A DNA stretch of 64,000 nt, taken from positions 248,001-312,000 of the forward strand of contig JADJXP010000001.1 in assembly GCA_016715795.1 (NCBI GenBank), in the 5' to 3' direction. Source of the DNA: Chloracidobacterium sp. (lineage in GTDB: Bacteria > Acidobacteriota > Blastocatellia > Pyrinomonadales > Pyrinomonadaceae). The notes beneath the pieces are model-generated. The model was given only the letters and a program-made list of their open reading frames with translations, was not told the origin of the DNA and made no database searches. Shown here in pieces: positions 46,301 to 55,162 of the stretch. Each line of letters begins with the position of its first letter. Within the stretch, counting starts at the first letter, position 1. Position numbers and translations under genes: made by a program.

Positions 46301-46498
46301 CGCTACGCCCGTGAAGATGTCCGCGAAGCTCTTATCGAAGCTAAAACTAATGGCGTCACGCCATTCTGTATCACCATCGACCGCGAATCCGAGGCCGAAC
46401 TGAAAGATCTATACGGGGATGTCGGCTACACGATCATCGACGATGTTCTCTCGCTCCCGGAGCGGATGCCGAATATCTACCGACGGCTAACCAGTTGA
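43331..46498 (+). CDS. Large von Willebrand A protein of NorD/CbbO type
   Basis: A 1055-residue cytoplasmic protein. The first about 330 residues are helical, alanine-rich and repetitive; a middle region (about 360-620) includes QQVLRLYVEGLTGKEIDI and the motif PDPHLARKIFTTMENARIDY, which is typical of NorD-like proteins; an acidic linker (about 655-740) follows; the C-terminal VWA domain (about 855-1050) has the metal-site motif LLLDQSSST and LTDGRPYDHDYGD. Relatives act with a MoxR/CbbQ AAA+ ATPase to load metal cofactors or activate enzymes (nitric oxide reductase, Rubisco). No such ATPase is in this window. GTG start at 43331. Confidence 0.85.
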   Translation: MAKRRTGPKPTLTGLARKLGELTAEKKRVALEQSASLAAVSLKASRAFVGSVPEAAEVMSSEDLRGWSEFGRRVAMADTGSAIRFFTESYQKLPEIPDECRSKVFAICTRQLVLSSSAALASYDRMPEIAGSFAAPVLLGDVLDVALEIAGRSARHSAEFLENAPAVGRSLSAFRDENVTQAVLSLAADFAKRTGGLTAELWKGLPEALDGLSANNAVRLLRATRAFLDHGGSVTLHFLASGSVVLRRSEQAFDEWDAAAKVMARNGNAVVISFLRAAPRFFSHFTSPGSKLTIRRVMHLTSTIAEIDAEGALAAFRSSGSALQRVSIAQFEDWVANGLSAHAKDSTKVRRSYFALETRESNDRLQRSRSGLPLDRIQQVLRLYVEGLTGKEIDIRPSNAMSQEARIGDGKTIYLPSSVAEFSDDEQDFRLYKVLAAHAAGQIEFGTFEVDTRELRAAYTDLSILYSMTDEDRDAFSLGGYLNTRRSEIGDLKEEIGDLPTGSGYREVLKAFPDPHLARKIFTTMENARIDYCLRRTYRGLVKDLDLMRSLLRSNRPYIFDLPMYQVPFELLFQITLCGGATDDARKFYGQIVSEIEAVIETYLAPPSGAPASAHNRLARKNSTTARRGTAATDLAPTCADASALPTVGDALIATSRVYTLFQNIAPEKQQEAESDNTEEEDQFAYEDKHSVESVAEDHVKRESQDRMQDVSDLFNAWNSLDNDGEPDDLSGSESWGQTELPEQQLEPEEIAFAYDEWDRELNDYRVGWSRVIEKRVKQGDRSFVEMTRARYRGVISSIRHQFQLMKPENLTRVNREIDGEDYDLNALVDLVIDRKADGRQSENIYTKRLRKQRDVAVSLLLDQSSSTARTITRNPLQPYTHPGRRIIEIEKEGLVLMSEALEAVGDAYSISGFTSEGRRNVKFYVVKDFDEQYSDETERRIGGITFQNNTRLGAAIRHASHTLLRQDTRTKLLIILTDGRPYDHDYGDARYAREDVREALIEAKTNGVTPFCITIDRESEAELKDLYGDVGYTIIDDVLSLPERMPNIYRRLTS

Positions 46499-46532
46499 TC
46501 CCAGATCAACCGCTCTATTCCCATTACGGTCA

Positions 46533-46566
46533 AGAAAAAAAACCGCCTCGCACATTGGCGAGGCGG
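46533..46566 (-). terminator. Terminator of the 3D-domain gene
   Basis: On the reverse strand a perfect 9 bp stem (CCGCCTCGC / GCGAGGCGG, 6-nt loop) followed by TTTTTTTTCTTG, 33 bp after the stop of the 3D gene. Confidence 0.9.
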
Positions 46567-46598
46567 CATGTTCGATCTAACTGAACTATTCTCCTGTC

Positions 46599-47123
46599 TT
46601 ACTGCGCTGAAAATACTTGCACCGTTCGGCGGCCGAATTTCCGGGCCTCACCACAGCCGGGCACCCAGATGTCGATCTTCTTGCCTTTGATCGCAGTGCC
46701 GGTGTCGGAGACGAGATACGTCCCGCTCCACTGCCCGGCGTTCACATAAACGCGGGAGCCGAGTCTGAGAACACGTGGGTCGGCCGCGATCAATCCACGG
46801 CGAACACCATGTCCCATAGCGGTCCGGCCCTTAAGGCAGTAGGCAGTGGCGGAAAATGAGCCACGGCTGCCACCGGCACCGGCGGCCTTTGTCGAGGCCG
46901 TCGTCTTAACCAGTTTCTTATCGTCAGTCGCGGGAGCGGTTTCGATCACGGAAGCACTATCACTAACTAAATTATTATTAAGTATATTATCTTCTGCGAT
47001 TGTCGGTTGCGATTCCTTCGCTATAATGAGGTCGCCGACCGGCTTGCTCGTCTGCGCGTAGATAAAAGCCACGAGCAGGCTCGCAAGGACGGCTATTGAG
47101 CCTCCTCTAACGAGTTTCTTCAT
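46599..47123 (-). CDS. Secreted 3D-domain protein
   Basis: A 174-residue exported protein. After a signal or anchor segment (AVLASLLVAFIYAQ) and an about 60-residue low-complexity linker comes a 3D domain (about 87-174) with FSATAYCLKGRTAMGHGVRRG, the conserved aspartates in AADPRVLRLGS and LVSDTGTAIKGKKIDIWV. The fold is a double-psi barrel of MltA/RpfB-like peptidoglycan-active or -binding proteins. The ATG at 47123 has AGGAGA 8 bp upstream; the frame from 47141 is not used. Followed by a strong terminator. Confidence 0.88.
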   Translation of the reverse strand: MKKLVRGGSIAVLASLLVAFIYAQTSKPVGDLIIAKESQPTIAEDNILNNNLVSDSASVIETAPATDDKKLVKTTASTKAAGAGGSRGSFSATAYCLKGRTAMGHGVRRGLIAADPRVLRLGSRVYVNAGQWSGTYLVSDTGTAIKGKKIDIWVPGCGEARKFGRRTVQVFSAQ

Positions 47124-47141
47124 TATAAATTCTCCTGTCAT

Positions 47142-47463
47142 AATTAATCGGAGTCCAAACGCAAAAATAGTGTCTGAGATTTGATTCTTCAGCCACTATT
47201 TGCCGGTAAAGGCGTCGCCTGGACTGTTTTCGGACGGCCATTCGCCGCCGAGTTTCAACCCATAGATGTTGAAACTGTGAACAACTTTACCACTTGCGAC
47301 CAGATGTGTCCACCCGTCGACAGCCGCAAGTCCTTGTAATATATGCAATTGCTGTGTTTTCAGTGGTTTACAAGTGGCATTTTTTTTTGGATTTGTTAGA
47401 CTTTTGGGGCGAGATTCTTCTTGGATTCTCGCCAGAAGCAGCCCATTTCTTGTGAGGAAACCT
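47142..47463. other. 322 bp intergenic region
   Basis: No supported gene. The 3D and PilZ genes start divergently from it. It contains an AT-rich run (TTTTTTTTTGG near 47383) and a GGCGAGA / TCTCGCC hairpin (about 47408-47433) in the PilZ leader. A reverse open frame across it overlaps the PilZ start and has no ribosome binding site; its last about 50 codons look slightly protein-like and could be a gene remnant. Confidence 0.4.
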
Positions 47464-47829
47464 ATGCGTGAGAGACGCGGCGGCGAACGCTTTGCCATCT
47501 CATTTCCGATCCGTGTCAGGTGGAAAGGCGAGGACGGAAAAGAAGTCGTTCAGGAAGGATTGACCGAGAACGTCGGCCCGCACGGCACTCTGATCTATCT
47601 GCCGCGAAATCTGCCGAGCGTCGGCGGCAGGGTTCGCATCACCGTCACCGAGAACCCGGACGACGAGGTAACCGCCGCAGCCGAGGTCATCCGCCTTGAA
47701 CGCAATGCCGCCCACCCTCAGGCGGCGCTCATGCTGACCGACAACCTGCGCGAGTGGAAAAAGAAGGTATGGCAACTTGCCGCAACCACGATCGCCGAAC
47801 AGGAACCGGAAGAGTTTGACGATTGGTAG
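47464..47829 (+). CDS. PilZ-domain protein
   Basis: A 121-residue PilZ-type protein. The N-terminal RERRGGERFAISFPIRVRW supplies the arginine-rich c-di-GMP-binding segment and the later TENVGPHGTLIYLP corresponds to the (D/N)xSxxG motif, though here it reads N-V-G-P-H-G, so binding may be altered. ATG 47464 follows GAGGAAACC. Only 6 bp separates it from the saccharopine-dehydrogenase-like gene, so both are probably on one transcript. Confidence 0.82.
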   Translation: MRERRGGERFAISFPIRVRWKGEDGKEVVQEGLTENVGPHGTLIYLPRNLPSVGGRVRITVTENPDDEVTAAAEVIRLERNAAHPQAALMLTDNLREWKKKVWQLAATTIAEQEPEEFDDW

Positions 47830-47835
47830 AGCGAA

Positions 47836-48996
47836 ATGAAAGTTCTGGTTCTCGGCGCCGGGCGTATGGGCCATGGTGCTGTTTTTGACCTCATCCACAA
47901 CTCACCCGATGTCGAGACGGTCACCGTCGCTGACAACGATCTCAAGAAGGCCGAGGCCGTCGCCGACTCGGTCGGGACGTCACGTGTAGATCCGCATCAC
48001 ATCGACGTCTCGAATTATTCTGATGTCGTCTCGCTCCTGCGCGGGCACGATTCAGTGATCTCGTGCGTAAACTACTGGTACAACGTCGCTCTTTCAAAGG
48101 CCGCGATCGAAACGCGTGCCAACTTCTGCGACCTCGGTGGTAACAATTACGTAGTTGACGAGCAACTCAATCTCGATGACGAAGCAAAAGCCGCGGGCAT
48201 TAATATCATTCCCGACTGCGGCCTTGCACCGGGAATGGTCTCGATCCTGGCGATGCACGGCACGACGCGGTTTGATCGCGTCGATGAGATACACATCCGC
48301 GTCGGCGGTCTCCCTCAAGACCCGCAGCCGCCCCTCGATTATCAGCTTGTGTTCTCGGTCGAAGGACTGATAAATGAATATATCGAGACCGCCCGCGTGA
48401 TCCGCGACGGCAAGATCACCGAGGTCGCATCAATGACCGAGCTCGAGAACTTGTGGTTCGATGGTTTTCCTCGACTCGAGGCGTTTCAAACGAGCGGCGG
48501 CACGTCGACGTTGCCGGACACTTTTGCAGGCAAGGTCAAAGAGCTCGATTACAAAACGATCCGCTACGCAGGCCATTGTGACAAATTCAAGGCAATGATC
48601 GATCTCGGTCTCTGTTCGAGCGAGAAAACCGTGGTTGATTTTCAGGACGTCATACCGCGAAAAGTGTTTGGGAAACTCCTGCAGGAGAACCTCCCCGCTG
48701 TTGGCCCCGATTACGTTCTCATCCGATTGGACTTTATCGGAACCAATAATGGTGAGAACCGCAAGCTCCGCTACGACATTGTGGACCGCTTCGACACTAC
48801 GACAGGAATGTCCGCGATGATGCGAACGACCGCCTTTCCGGCATCTATCATTGCCCAGATGATGGCCCGCGGTGATGTCAACCTACGCGGAGCTACACCA
48901 CAAGAACTTGCCATCGATCCGGATACATTTGTCGTCGAGCTTAACCAACGCGGAATCACCATCAACTCTATTGACAGTCTCGTTTCACTAAGCTAG
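47836..48996 (+). CDS. Saccharopine dehydrogenase-family oxidoreductase
   Basis: A 386-residue NAD(P)-dependent enzyme. Rossmann motif VLGAGRMGHGAVFDL at the N-terminus, then SVISCVNYWYNVALSKAAIE and NFCDLGGNNYVV, PDCGLAPGMVSILA, all typical of the saccharopine reductase/dehydrogenase fold (homospermidine synthase and lysine-pathway relatives). The exact reaction is not decided by the sequence. It overlaps no neighbour; it follows the PilZ gene closely. No other lysine-pathway gene is nearby. Confidence 0.9.
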   Translation: MKVLVLGAGRMGHGAVFDLIHNSPDVETVTVADNDLKKAEAVADSVGTSRVDPHHIDVSNYSDVVSLLRGHDSVISCVNYWYNVALSKAAIETRANFCDLGGNNYVVDEQLNLDDEAKAAGINIIPDCGLAPGMVSILAMHGTTRFDRVDEIHIRVGGLPQDPQPPLDYQLVFSVEGLINEYIETARVIRDGKITEVASMTELENLWFDGFPRLEAFQTSGGTSTLPDTFAGKVKELDYKTIRYAGHCDKFKAMIDLGLCSSEKTVVDFQDVIPRKVFGKLLQENLPAVGPDYVLIRLDFIGTNNGENRKLRYDIVDRFDTTTGMSAMMRTTAFPASIIAQMMARGDVNLRGATPQELAIDPDTFVVELNQRGITINSIDSLVSLS

Positions 48997-49145
48997 AATT
49001 CGTCCGTTCTAACGAAAGCTAACCGGCTCATTGCCGAGAGTTAAGTGAACCGTACGAGGGGAAGGTATGTGTCACGATGTTGGCGAATTCTGCCACCACG
49101 CGCTCCTTTCACATCAAAATCCAAAACAACCAAAGGAGATCTGTC

Positions 49146-52136
49146 ATGTTAAATTGCTGGAGTATTGCCTGTGTCCACCGTTCCACTGCCTCGCGTTTCT
49201 TTCACATCGCCCTCTTTCTAACGATCCTCTCAATGTCCACACTGGCCGGCCTCGCCGGTACAAGGGGTAAGAGCGGAGATCAACTCTGGTCTCAAGTCGA
49301 TGAAGCGACCGCATCGATCCGCGGACAGCGGTCGATAACACCAGACAGATATCTTGTTTATCGTGTAAACATCTCAGAGCTAAAACGGATCCTCGCTTCG
49401 GCACCGCTTGAATTCACGGTCGCTGCACGGGCCAGGCAGATAATCCTTGAAGTTCCGACACCCGATGGCCGGATGGAACGATTCAGGCTTGAGGAATCGC
49501 CTGTCCTCGCTGCAAATGTCGCCAGCCAGTTTCCGACCTGGAAGACATTTAGCGGTCAAGGTATCGACGATCCGACGGCAACGGCTCGGTTTGACATCAA
49601 CATCAACGGCTTTCACGGATACGTATCGGGCATCAACGGCACCTACCTGGTCGATCCTTATTCCACTGATGACCGTGCCCACTACATCGTATATTACAAA
49701 GGAAGTGTGCGATCCGATGACCCGTTCTCCTGCGGTGTGGACGACAGCAGCATCGATGGATCGGATATTGGCTCAGGGAGCACTCCCGAGTACAGCAACG
49801 GCGAAAACTTGCGAACGCTGCGGATCGCTTTTTCGGCGACAAAGGAATACACCACCTTTCACGGGAATAATACGACCACCGCCTTCGCAGCGATCACAAC
49901 CACGACCAACCGCATGATCCTGATCTATCGACGCGAGCTTGCGGTAACATTTACGATCGTTTCGAACTTAAGCACGGTATTCAGCGTCGGCAATGACGGC
50001 GGGTTTCCTGATGCATCGAACCCGAACGTCGCGGACCTATCTGTTACTCGCAATCAAGTCGTGCTCGACACCGCCTACGGTGATGCGAATTACGATATCG
50101 GCCACGCCCTGTCACGAACTGGCAATCCTAACGGCTTGGCCGCCAGCCCGAGCATCTGCTCTACGGGCAATAAGGCCCAGGGGTTCACGGGCGCGCCCGT
50201 TCCACAGGGCGATGGATATGATGTGGATTATGTGGCACACGAGATCGGACATCAGTTCGGTATGAGCCATACCTTCAACAACAGCGTCGACGGCAGTTGC
50301 ACTACTCGCTCGACAAACTCTGCTTACGAGCCGGCAAGCGGCGTAACGATCATGGGCTACGCTGGCATCTGCGCCCCACGGAATCTGTCTTCGAACTCGA
50401 TAGATGTATTCCATGCCCGGAGCCTCGAGCAAAGTCTGGCCGAGATGGGGACGAATCCGCCTAGCCCTGGCGGCACGTGCGGCACAACGGCGGCTACGGC
50501 CAACGTAGCACCCGTCCCAAATGCGGGGGCGAATTTTACGATTCCCAAGCTTACGCCGTTCATGCTAACCGGCAGTGCCACCGACGCTACCAATAATGGA
50601 CTTACATACTCGTGGGAGGAGTATGACCTGGGTAATCCGACCGGCTCAACCGGTGACCCTGACACGGATGCAAATGGGCCACGTCCGATCTTCCGGTCAT
50701 TCAACCCGTCAGCGTCGCCTTCGCGAACATTCCCGAGCCTGACCTATATTCTCAATAACGCAAACAATCCGCCGGCAACATACACAACAATGCTCCCAAA
50801 CGCCCCGACCTCAGGTTCGACCAATGGCTACAATTGCGCCGCGGGCGAGAACTGCATTACGGGTGAATCGCTGCCATCAATAGCCAGAACAATGAACTTT
50901 CGACTGACCGTGCGTGATAATTTTGCGGCAGGCGGCGGTGTAGCGGATGCGACGATGCAGGTAACTGTAGCTGGGACGGGTCCGTTTGCGGTCACGTCGC
51001 CGAACACGAATGTGACTTATGCGGGAAACTCGACGCAGACGGTGACGTGGGATGTCGGCGGATCGTCAGGTGCTCCTGTCAACACCGCAAACGTGAAGAT
51101 ATCGTTCTCGTCCGACGGCGGAAATACGTTTCCAAATGTGCTGCTGGCAAACACGGCAAACGACGGCTCCGAGAGCGTGACTATTCCGAATGTCGCGACG
51201 ACCACGGCGAGGATCAAGGTCGAGGCAGTCGGCAATATCTTTTTCGATATTTCGGACGTGAATTTTACGACGACTGGGGCCGCGGTTCCGGTCCGCTCAA
51301 GAGCTGATTTTGACGGGGACGGCAGGACCGATCTTTCGGTATTTCGGCCGGCTGAGGGAAATTGGTATCTGAACCGTTCGACTGCCGGCCTGTCAACTCA
51401 AGCTTTTGGCTCAAACGGCGACATACCGGTTCCCGGGGATTTTGATAACGACGGCAAAACGGACCTTGCTGTTTTTCGTCCGGCAAACGACCCGCTCGAA
51501 GTGGACTTCTATGTCCTGCAGAGCGCGACCAGCACCTTCACTTCTGCCTCGTGGGGCCTCCCCGCTGACATACCGCAACCGGGTGATTACGACGGGGATG
51601 GAAAGGCGGACTATGCAGTTTATCGCCCGGCAAACAATTTCTGGTACGTGCTAAAGAGCACCGGCGGGTTCTCGGCCGACCAATTTGGAACCGCAGGCGA
51701 TGTCCCGATCGCGATGGACTTTGAAGGTGATGCTAAGACAAACTTTTCCGTCTTCAGGCCATCCGAAGGCCAATGGTATATCGCGAAACCGACGGGCGTT
51801 CCGGCGCAAAACTTTGACGCTATACCGTTCGGGACGGCCGGCGACTTGCCCGTCGCGGCGGATTATGACAACGATAATAAGGACGATGTTGCTGTATTTC
51901 GACCCGGCACCGGGATCTGGTATGTGCTCCGCAGTACTAACGGATCGGTAACGACAACATCGTTTGGAGTAACCGGAGATATTCCTGTCCCGGGTGACTA
52001 TGATGGCGACGGAGCCGACGACATCGCGGTATACCGCGACGGAACTTGGCATCTGAACCGTTCGACTGCCGGCCTCGTTCAGTCGCAGTTTGGCATCGCG
52101 ACCGACATACCGATCCCTGCGAAATATCTCCCCTAA
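49146..52136 (+). CDS. Secreted metzincin-type metallopeptidase with C-terminal FG-GAP repeats
   Basis: A 996-residue secreted protein. Signal peptide (to about residue 38), a propeptide-like region (about 45-215), and a reprolysin/M12-type zinc peptidase domain (about 220-470) with the zinc motif HEIGHQFGMSH and a Met-turn candidate in VTIMGYAGIC. Then beta-sandwich modules (about 475-710) and about six FG-GAP-like repeats to the C-terminus (pattern GDFDNDGKTDLAVFRPA...WY), which make a calcium-binding beta-propeller or stalk. The ATG at 49146 has AAAGGAG 9 bp upstream, better than the first ATG at 49077. Probably a secreted protease for extracellular nutrition. Confidence 0.88.
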   Translation: MLNCWSIACVHRSTASRFFHIALFLTILSMSTLAGLAGTRGKSGDQLWSQVDEATASIRGQRSITPDRYLVYRVNISELKRILASAPLEFTVAARARQIILEVPTPDGRMERFRLEESPVLAANVASQFPTWKTFSGQGIDDPTATARFDININGFHGYVSGINGTYLVDPYSTDDRAHYIVYYKGSVRSDDPFSCGVDDSSIDGSDIGSGSTPEYSNGENLRTLRIAFSATKEYTTFHGNNTTTAFAAITTTTNRMILIYRRELAVTFTIVSNLSTVFSVGNDGGFPDASNPNVADLSVTRNQVVLDTAYGDANYDIGHALSRTGNPNGLAASPSICSTGNKAQGFTGAPVPQGDGYDVDYVAHEIGHQFGMSHTFNNSVDGSCTTRSTNSAYEPASGVTIMGYAGICAPRNLSSNSIDVFHARSLEQSLAEMGTNPPSPGGTCGTTAATANVAPVPNAGANFTIPKLTPFMLTGSATDATNNGLTYSWEEYDLGNPTGSTGDPDTDANGPRPIFRSFNPSASPSRTFPSLTYILNNANNPPATYTTMLPNAPTSGSTNGYNCAAGENCITGESLPSIARTMNFRLTVRDNFAAGGGVADATMQVTVAGTGPFAVTSPNTNVTYAGNSTQTVTWDVGGSSGAPVNTANVKISFSSDGGNTFPNVLLANTANDGSESVTIPNVATTTARIKVEAVGNIFFDISDVNFTTTGAAVPVRSRADFDGDGRTDLSVFRPAEGNWYLNRSTAGLSTQAFGSNGDIPVPGDFDNDGKTDLAVFRPANDPLEVDFYVLQSATSTFTSASWGLPADIPQPGDYDGDGKADYAVYRPANNFWYVLKSTGGFSADQFGTAGDVPIAMDFEGDAKTNFSVFRPSEGQWYIAKPTGVPAQNFDAIPFGTAGDLPVAADYDNDNKDDVAVFRPGTGIWYVLRSTNGSVTTTSFGVTGDIPVPGDYDGDGADDIAVYRDGTWHLNRSTAGLVQSQFGIATDIPIPAKYLP

Positions 52137-52168
52137 AGCAAGGGTCGGATCAACACTGTAAGGCAAGA

Positions 52169-52200
52169 AATAGCCGGTTGTCTCTCGACAACCGGCTATT
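52169..52200. terminator. Bidirectional terminator
   Basis: Perfect 14 bp stem AATAGCCGGTTGTC / GACAACCGGCTATT with a TCTC loop, between the convergent metallopeptidase and DUF948-like genes. The following T-tails are modest on both strands. Confidence 0.8.
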
Positions 52201-52227
52201 CTGTTGCTTGCGTTCTCTCGACTGCGG

Positions 52228-52767
52228 CTAGCCGATGAACATTTCCTCTTCCTCGTAAACGCGGTCGATCTGTTTGGGTGCGGGGGCAAACAGGACCTCG
52301 AGGCCTTTTTTAACGCCGGCCATGATGGCGGCGATCTCGCGGGCGGGCACGACGATCTTTTGTTGGACAAATTGCGTTGTATCGAGCACCTCGGCGTGCG
52401 TGCGGTCGATCGAGCGGCTGACCATAGCGACCTTGTCCTTGGCGGTGACGGCGGTGTCGCTGACGAGCATTTTTAATTCGGCGACCTCTTCTTTAATAAG
52501 CTGGGTCGACTCGGCGAGGTGTTTGGTCGCCGTAGAGAGGTTGGCCGAGACCTCGGTAAAGTGCACCGACATCTCGCGTCCCTGCGCGCTTATCAGATCG
52601 ATCTTATAGAGCAGCGGTTCGACGCGTTCCTCGACATTCTTGACGGTCGCGACGACCTTTCGCACCGTGAGCGCGATCCACAGCAACGCGATTGCCATGA
52701 AGATAAAGCACACGGCAATCACGATCGACGAGACCATTTGCCAGGATTGTGGGTCGCTGGTATTCAC
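52228..52767 (-). CDS. DUF948-like membrane-anchored coiled-coil protein
   Basis: A 179-residue protein: one N-terminal membrane helix (SSIVIAVCFIFMAIALLWIAL) and a long helical, coiled-coil-like domain (VRKVVATVKNVEERVEPLLYK, then THLAESTQ-type heptads), as in DUF948 proteins that often pair with YtxH. GTG 52767 begins one base after the YtxH stop; the reading frame upstream of it is the antisense-like overlap with that gene. Function is not known; stress-linked in Bacillus relatives. Confidence 0.78.
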   Translation of the reverse strand: MNTSDPQSWQMVSSIVIAVCFIFMAIALLWIALTVRKVVATVKNVEERVEPLLYKIDLISAQGREMSVHFTEVSANLSTATKHLAESTQLIKEEVAELKMLVSDTAVTAKDKVAMVSRSIDRTHAEVLDTTQFVQQKIVVPAREIAAIMAGVKKGLEVLFAPAPKQIDRVYEEEEMFIG

Positions 52768-52768
52768 G

Positions 52769-53212
52769 TTAAGACTTGTCTTCCTTGGCGTCCTCGACGG
52801 TGTAGGTCGGGCGGCCGTCGGTGATGCCTTTCGACTCGTTCTTACGCTTTTCGGCGGTGTAGGCATCCTTGCCGGCCTCGATAGCGGCAGTGAAAGGATT
52901 TGCCGTGCGGGCCGCGGCAGCCTTTGCCTTGTCGGCTATCTCCTCGGCCTTGTCACCGGCAGCAGCGTAAAGCTCGCCGGCCTTTTCCTTTGATACCTCG
53001 TAGTATTCGCCGGCTTTCTCGCCGATCTGAGCGGCAGCCTCTTTGCCCTTCTCGATGCCCTTGCGCGTTGCGTCGGCTATGTCTCCCCGAAGCTCCTCGC
53101 CCGATTTCGGTGCAAAAAGTAGCGCGAGGATCGCGCCGATGCCGCCGCCAATCAGCAAATACGTTAACTTCGTCGAAGCCCCTGATTCTTCCCTGTCGTA
53201 ATTTCGTCCCAT
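52769..53212 (-). CDS. YtxH-domain protein
   Basis: A 147-residue protein with one N-terminal helix (LTYLLIGGGIGAILALLFAP, then KSGEELRGDI, the YtxH signature) and an alanine/lysine/glutamate-rich helical tail resembling LEA or apolipoprotein-like repeats (GKEAAAQIGEKAGEYYE). YtxH proteins are small stress proteins of unknown mechanism. The ATG at 53212 has GGGAGG 6 bp upstream. It is coupled to the DUF948-like gene. Confidence 0.85.
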   Translation of the reverse strand: MGRNYDREESGASTKLTYLLIGGGIGAILALLFAPKSGEELRGDIADATRKGIEKGKEAAAQIGEKAGEYYEVSKEKAGELYAAAGDKAEEIADKAKAAAARTANPFTAAIEAGKDAYTAEKRKNESKGITDGRPTYTVEDAKEDKS

Positions 53213-53356
53213 AGTTTCCTCCCGCACAAATTCGTGTGCGAATGAGCGTAAAACATCACTCGGCTATAGGTTCACTATAGCAAATGCGCTGTGAGCGCAG
53301 CAAAGGATTATTTAATCGATGGCGATTTGTTACAATCACAGTTTGTCTTTTTGGCT

Positions 53357-55162
53357 ATGAACCGCGACCGCATCAGGAATTTTTCGATCATTGCCCACAT
53401 CGATCATGGCAAATCGACGCTGGCCGACCGCATATTGCAGTTGACAGGTGCGGTATCCGAACGTGAGATGGAGGATCAGTTACTCGACGACATGGACCTC
53501 GAACGCGAGCGCGGTATCACCATCAAGGCCCACGCCGTCAGGCTCGATTACAAGGCAAAGGACGGCAAGGATTACGTTCTCAACCTGATCGATACGCCGG
53601 GGCATGTGGATTTTTCGTATGAGGTTTCGCGTTCGCTGTCGGCGTGCGAGGGTGCTTTGTTGGTGGTCGATGCCTCGCAGGGCGTCGAGGCACAGACGCT
53701 GGCGAATACGTATCTCGCCATCGAGAACGACCTTGAGTTGGTCCCTGTATTAAATAAGATCGACCTGCCGTCTGCCGAGCCAGACCGCATCAAGGAACAG
53801 ATCGAGACGATCATCGGCCTCGATACGACGCACACAGTGCTCGCCTCCGCCAAGACTGGCGAAGGCGTCGGTGACATTATCGAGGAGCTGATCAAGGACA
53901 TCCCGCCGCCTGAGGGCGACGCTACGGCGCCGCTGAAGGCGTTGATATTCGACAGTTGGTACGATTCGTATCGCGGCGTGATCGTGCTGTTTCGCGTGAT
54001 CGACGGTGTGATAAAGAAGGGCATGAAGCTGCGCTTCTTTAATACCGGCCGCGAGTATCTGGTTGAAACGATTGGAGTTAACCGTCCAAAGGCGACGCCG
54101 ATCACCGAGCTTGGACCCGGCGAGGTGGGCTTTCTTACCGCGTCGATCAAGACCGTTGCAGACGTTCAGATCGGCGACACGATCACGGACGCCGCAAGGC
54201 CCGCGAGCGAACCGCTGCCCGGATTCCAGGAAGTCAAGCCGATGGTGTTTGCCGGGCTGTACCCGACCGATTCGGCGCAATACGAGGATCTGCGCGACGC
54301 GATGGACAAGCTCCGGCTTAACGACGCGTCGTTCTTTTACGAGCCGGAATCGTCGACGGCGTTGGGCTTCGGGTTCCGCTGCGGCTTTCTCGGGCTGCTC
54401 CATATGGAGATCATTCAGGAGCGGCTTGAGCGAGAGTTCAATCTGGAATTGATCACGACGGCGCCGGGCGTTCGTTACCGCGTGACGACGACCGACAACG
54501 CCGTTCACGAGATCGACAGTCCGTCGCAGATGCCCGAGCCGGGCCGCATTTTGAAGATCGAGGAACCGTATATCGAGGCGACGATCCTGACGAATGACGA
54601 GTTTCTCGGCGGTATTCTGCCGTTGCTCGATGAGAAGCGCGGTGTGCAGAAGAGGTTTGAGTACGTGACCAAGGACCGCGTGATGCTAGTCTATGAGCTG
54701 CCGTTGAACGAGATCGTGCTAGATTTTTACGACCGGTTAAAGAGCGTCTCGCGCGGCTACGCGTCACTCGATTATCACCTGTCCGGCTACAGTGAATCGA
54801 AGCTCGTCAAGCTCGACATTCTCGTATCGGGCGAGCCGGTGGACGCCTTATCCCTTATTCTGCATACAGATACGGCCGCGGCAAAAGGCCGCCTACTAAC
54901 CGCGAAGATGAAAGAACTCATCCCGAGGCAGCTATTCGAAGTTCCCATCCAGGCAGCGATCGGCAACAAGGTCATCGCCCGCGAGACCGTCAAGGCCATG
55001 GGCAAAAACGTCATCGCTAAATGCTACGGCGGCGACATCTCGCGCAAACGCAAGCTGCTCGAAAAGCAAAAAGAAGGCAAAAAGCGAATGAAAAAGGTCG
55101 GACGTGTGGAGATACCGCAGGAGGCATTCCTCGCGGTGCTAAAGGTGAATGAAGGATCATGA
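53357..55162 (+). CDS. lepA: Elongation factor 4 (LepA GTPase)
   Basis: A 601-residue translational GTPase that back-translocates or remodels stalled ribosomes. G1 AHIDHGKST, G3 DTPGHVDF, G4 NKIDLPSA; the C-terminal LepA-specific domain contains KLVKLDILVSGEPVDALSL and ends RKRKLLEKQKEGKKRMKK. The ATG at 53357 gives MNRDRIRNFSIIAHIDHGKS, the family N-terminus; the longer frame from 53291 is not used. Its last 6 bp overlap the convergent GH57 gene. Confidence 0.97.
   Translation: MNRDRIRNFSIIAHIDHGKSTLADRILQLTGAVSEREMEDQLLDDMDLERERGITIKAHAVRLDYKAKDGKDYVLNLIDTPGHVDFSYEVSRSLSACEGALLVVDASQGVEAQTLANTYLAIENDLELVPVLNKIDLPSAEPDRIKEQIETIIGLDTTHTVLASAKTGEGVGDIIEELIKDIPPPEGDATAPLKALIFDSWYDSYRGVIVLFRVIDGVIKKGMKLRFFNTGREYLVETIGVNRPKATPITELGPGEVGFLTASIKTVADVQIGDTITDAARPASEPLPGFQEVKPMVFAGLYPTDSAQYEDLRDAMDKLRLNDASFFYEPESSTALGFGFRCGFLGLLHMEIIQERLEREFNLELITTAPGVRYRVTTTDNAVHEIDSPSQMPEPGRILKIEEPYIEATILTNDEFLGGILPLLDEKRGVQKRFEYVTKDRVMLVYELPLNEIVLDFYDRLKSVSRGYASLDYHLSGYSESKLVKLDILVSGEPVDALSLILHTDTAAAKGRLLTAKMKELIPRQLFEVPIQAAIGNKVIARETVKAMGKNVIAKCYGGDISRKRKLLEKQKEGKKRMKKVGRVEIPQEAFLAVLKVNEGS

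Noticed and set aside
47196..47498. A reverse-strand open frame of 100 codons
   Set aside because: No ribosome binding site, overlaps the PilZ start, mixed composition. Its C-terminal half might be a remnant, but the support is too weak to call a gene.
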